In this document: positions 62,364 through 64,000 of the stretch, piece by piece
How the letters are laid out: every line of letters begins with the position of its first letter
How positions within the stretch are numbered: position 1 is the stretch's first letter
Translations under genes and position numbers: made by a program
Assembly: GCA_045106825.1 (NCBI GenBank)
Contig: JBGCFH010000118.1
Coordinates: 1-64,000 of the forward strand
DNA from: CAWVWD01 sp045106825
GTDB lineage: Bacteria > Bacteroidota > Bacteroidia > Chitinophagales > Saprospiraceae
Length of the DNA stretch: 64,000 nt
Reading direction: 5' to 3'
The notes under the pieces: generated by a model
What the model was told of the DNA's origin: nothing
Databases searched by the model: none
The model's input: only the letters and a program-made list of their open reading frames with translations

Positions 62364-62975
62364 TCTTAAAAATTAGAGATTAATCATAGTGTATCATTAA
62401 CAACCTATAGCGTTCATAAATTATTAACGATGTAACATAAATTTGGCTGTTTCAAAACCAAACTGTTTTAAAAGAATACAAAAAACTTTCCCTTTTCCTA
62501 TTGTATGTTGAAAAAACAACTCGCTTTAGAGACGATTATCTTCATTACAAGTTGTCAACTTATTCTGTATTCTCCATGGTGAGGAAAATAATGGTGCAAA
62601 AGTAGGAAATTTTATTGGATTGCGGTAAGGAATTAGCATTGGTAGTTTTTAGACTTTTATGTCTCATTGTTTTTTGTGAATTTAGAGGTGATTTTTTTTA
62701 TCTTAATTAACAGTCCTATTCTTGAATATATCATAAAGATGAAGTGATTCCTATTATTTAATCTAATATATTATTAACCTTTATGTCAATTTATATAAAC
62801 GATTGTAATGAAATAAAATAAATATTTAAATTCGCTCGACATCTTCATTGTAATTATGAATCAGAAAACTTTATTAATATAAATCCTAATGATTGGAATA
62901 ATCTTAGTGGCGTTTAATGACTTAGAAAATTCGCAATAAATAATCGACCTATTCTAATATCTAAAATAAATGACT
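62364..62975. other. Divergent intergenic region, no gene seen
   Basis: About 600 AT-rich bases between the Wzz-like gene (minus) and the amidase (plus), which should hold both promoters. No clean TAnnTTTG element with spacing and no repeat family member is recognised. Confidence 0.35.
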
Positions 62976-64000
62976 ATGAAAATCAACTTTATATATTTAA
63001 TAATATTCATTAGTATTTTTACAATCTCGGGAGGACAAATACAGGAACATAATGAATTATTAAAAACGGTCGTTATAGATGCAGGACATGGAGGAAAGGA
63101 TAGCGGCTGTCATGGTGCAACAACTTCACGAGAAAAATATGTGACTTTAGCCATCGCTTTGGAATTAGGTAAGAAAATAAAAACAGCTTATCCTAATATC
63201 AATGTTGCTTACACCCGAGAAAAAGACGTTTTTGTAGAATTACATAAACGTGCAAAAATCGCTAACGAATATAAAGCAGATTTATTTATTTCTATTCATT
63301 GCAATGCAGCGATTAGCAATAAACAACGAGCTTCTGGCACAGAAACTTATGCTTTAGGCTTACATCGAGCTGAAGATAATTTAGAAATTATGAAGCGTGA
63401 AAATGATGTAATTTTGATGGAAGATAATTATGAAAACAATTATGATTATGATCCTAATTCGCCTGAAAATCATATCATTAATGCTTTAGTACAAAATAAA
63501 CATTTAGAACAAAGTTTGAATTTTGCCACAAAAATTGAAAGAGAATTTGTATTGGCAAAACGAAAAAGTCGAGGTGTAAAACAAGCAGGTTTTGCGGTAT
63601 TAAGAGGTGCTACAATGCCAGCAGTATTGATTGAAAGTGGATTTTTGACACACGGAGCAGAAGAATCTTTTTTAGTCTCAAAAAAAGGACAAACAGTGAT
63701 GGCTAATGCTATTTTTAAAGCATTTGAAACTTATAAAAAAGAGATAGATGGAAATATAAAAAAAGAAGAAATCACCGCTAAATCACCACAGATTCAACTG
63801 AAAGTTCCTGAACTTGAAAAAGATATAAAGGAAAGTTTTGAGTTTAAAATACAACTGGCTGCTGTATCTAACTTAGAAAATCCTAACTTAGCGGCTTTAA
63901 TTGAAACAAAAGTGGTTGATATTATTGAAGAAAAGACGATTACAAAAGTAATGTCAAAATCGTTTAATTCTTATGAAGCGGCTAATAAAAGTAAACAACT
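62976..64000 (+). CDS. N-acetylmuramoyl-L-alanine amidase (Amidase_3) with SPOR domain, 3' end outside the window
   Basis: ATG at 62976; 341 residues are visible and the frame is open at the window end. A signal peptide (NFIYLIIFISIFTISGG) precedes VVIDAGHGGKDSG (His38), Glu53 in SREKYVTLAIALELG, and LFISIHCNA (His108), with the later VLIESGFLT catalytic Glu: a complete Amidase_3 zinc site. After about residue 270 a FEFKIQLAAVSNLENP segment opens a SPOR-type peptidoglycan-binding domain, which is truncated here. It likely splits septal peptidoglycan. Confidence 0.9.
   Translation, partial: MKINFIYLIIFISIFTISGGQIQEHNELLKTVVIDAGHGGKDSGCHGATTSREKYVTLAIALELGKKIKTAYPNINVAYTREKDVFVELHKRAKIANEYKADLFISIHCNAAISNKQRASGTETYALGLHRAEDNLEIMKRENDVILMEDNYENNYDYDPNSPENHIINALVQNKHLEQSLNFATKIEREFVLAKRKSRGVKQAGFAVLRGATMPAVLIESGFLTHGAEESFLVSKKGQTVMANAIFKAFETYKKEIDGNIKKEEITAKSPQIQLKVPELEKDIKESFEFKIQLAAVSNLENPNLAALIETKVVDIIEEKTITKVMSKSFNSYEAANKSKQ

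Overview
The window is a stretch of an AT-rich (roughly one third G+C by eye) Bacteroidota chromosome. The evidence is consistent. Two promoters have the phylum-specific form TTTG-N21-TATCTTTG (upstream of rplS and of the metY leader) and one has TTTG-N19-TAAATTTG (upstream of HU). Start codons mostly lack Shine-Dalgarno sequences. Many lipoproteins and Gln-terminated signal peptides are present. The gene families (GT3 glycogen synthase, DUF2807 lipoprotein, paired M16 peptidases, CusA/CusB/OMF efflux, OmpA-tailed barrel protein, 4-TM 'cytochrome B' family) are typical of Saprospiria, Chitinophagia or Flavobacteriia-like lineages. I cannot place it at genus level. No rRNA, tRNA, CRISPR array or complete insertion sequence was seen.

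Layout. 1-15.5 kb is mixed housekeeping and envelope: a sterol-desaturase tail, a FabH-like ketosynthase, an aspartyl protease with PDZ, glycogen synthase, a GIN-domain lipoprotein, recJ, a cytosolic PGRP-type amidase with an Ala-rich tail, lipA, a TlpA-like thioredoxin and an FKBP lipoprotein. 15.5-22.2 kb is a heavy-metal efflux operon on the minus strand (His-containing small protein, CusA-type RND pump, outer-membrane factor, His-rich CusB-type adaptor). 22.7-26.3 kb is an M16 peptidase pair, one zinc-binding and one degenerate. 26.5-44.7 kb carries a gamma-carbonic anhydrase-like protein, an OmpA protein, a NUMOD4-HNH protein, a YhhN membrane protein, rplS, inositol monophosphatase, a MacB-like permease, HU, gatB, an HD-domain protein and several unknowns.

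44.7-49.4 kb is the methionine/homocysteine operon metY-metX-hom. Its leader is the most interesting part of the window. It runs: strong promoter, SAM-I-type riboswitch, then a 45-codon small ORF ending in a Cys-codon cluster (HCCCRMCCCCCS). The Cys codons lie in and beside a stem-loop that is followed by a U-run. This has the architecture of a cysteine-sensing transcription attenuator placed in tandem behind a SAM riboswitch.

49.8-64 kb has a PhoD-like phosphatase, cysS, an AAA ATPase plus TOPRIM-like protein pair resembling split OLD/PARIS-type defence modules, an orphan AraC-type response regulator, aroQ, a membrane protein broken by two -1 frameshifts that both fall on canonical slippery heptamers, two thioredoxin-fold lipoproteins, an O-antigen ligase/polymerase with a Wzz-type chain-length protein, and an amidase-SPOR protein cut off by the window end.

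Most intergenic spaces are filled by small non-coding repeats: several families of MITE-like or hairpin-ended elements, two elements sharing a perfect 16-bp terminal inverted repeat, a 321-bp nested palindrome, and a short CCCGA-N4-TCGGG palindrome that also lies inside the coding sequences of cysS and of the Cys-rich leader peptide.
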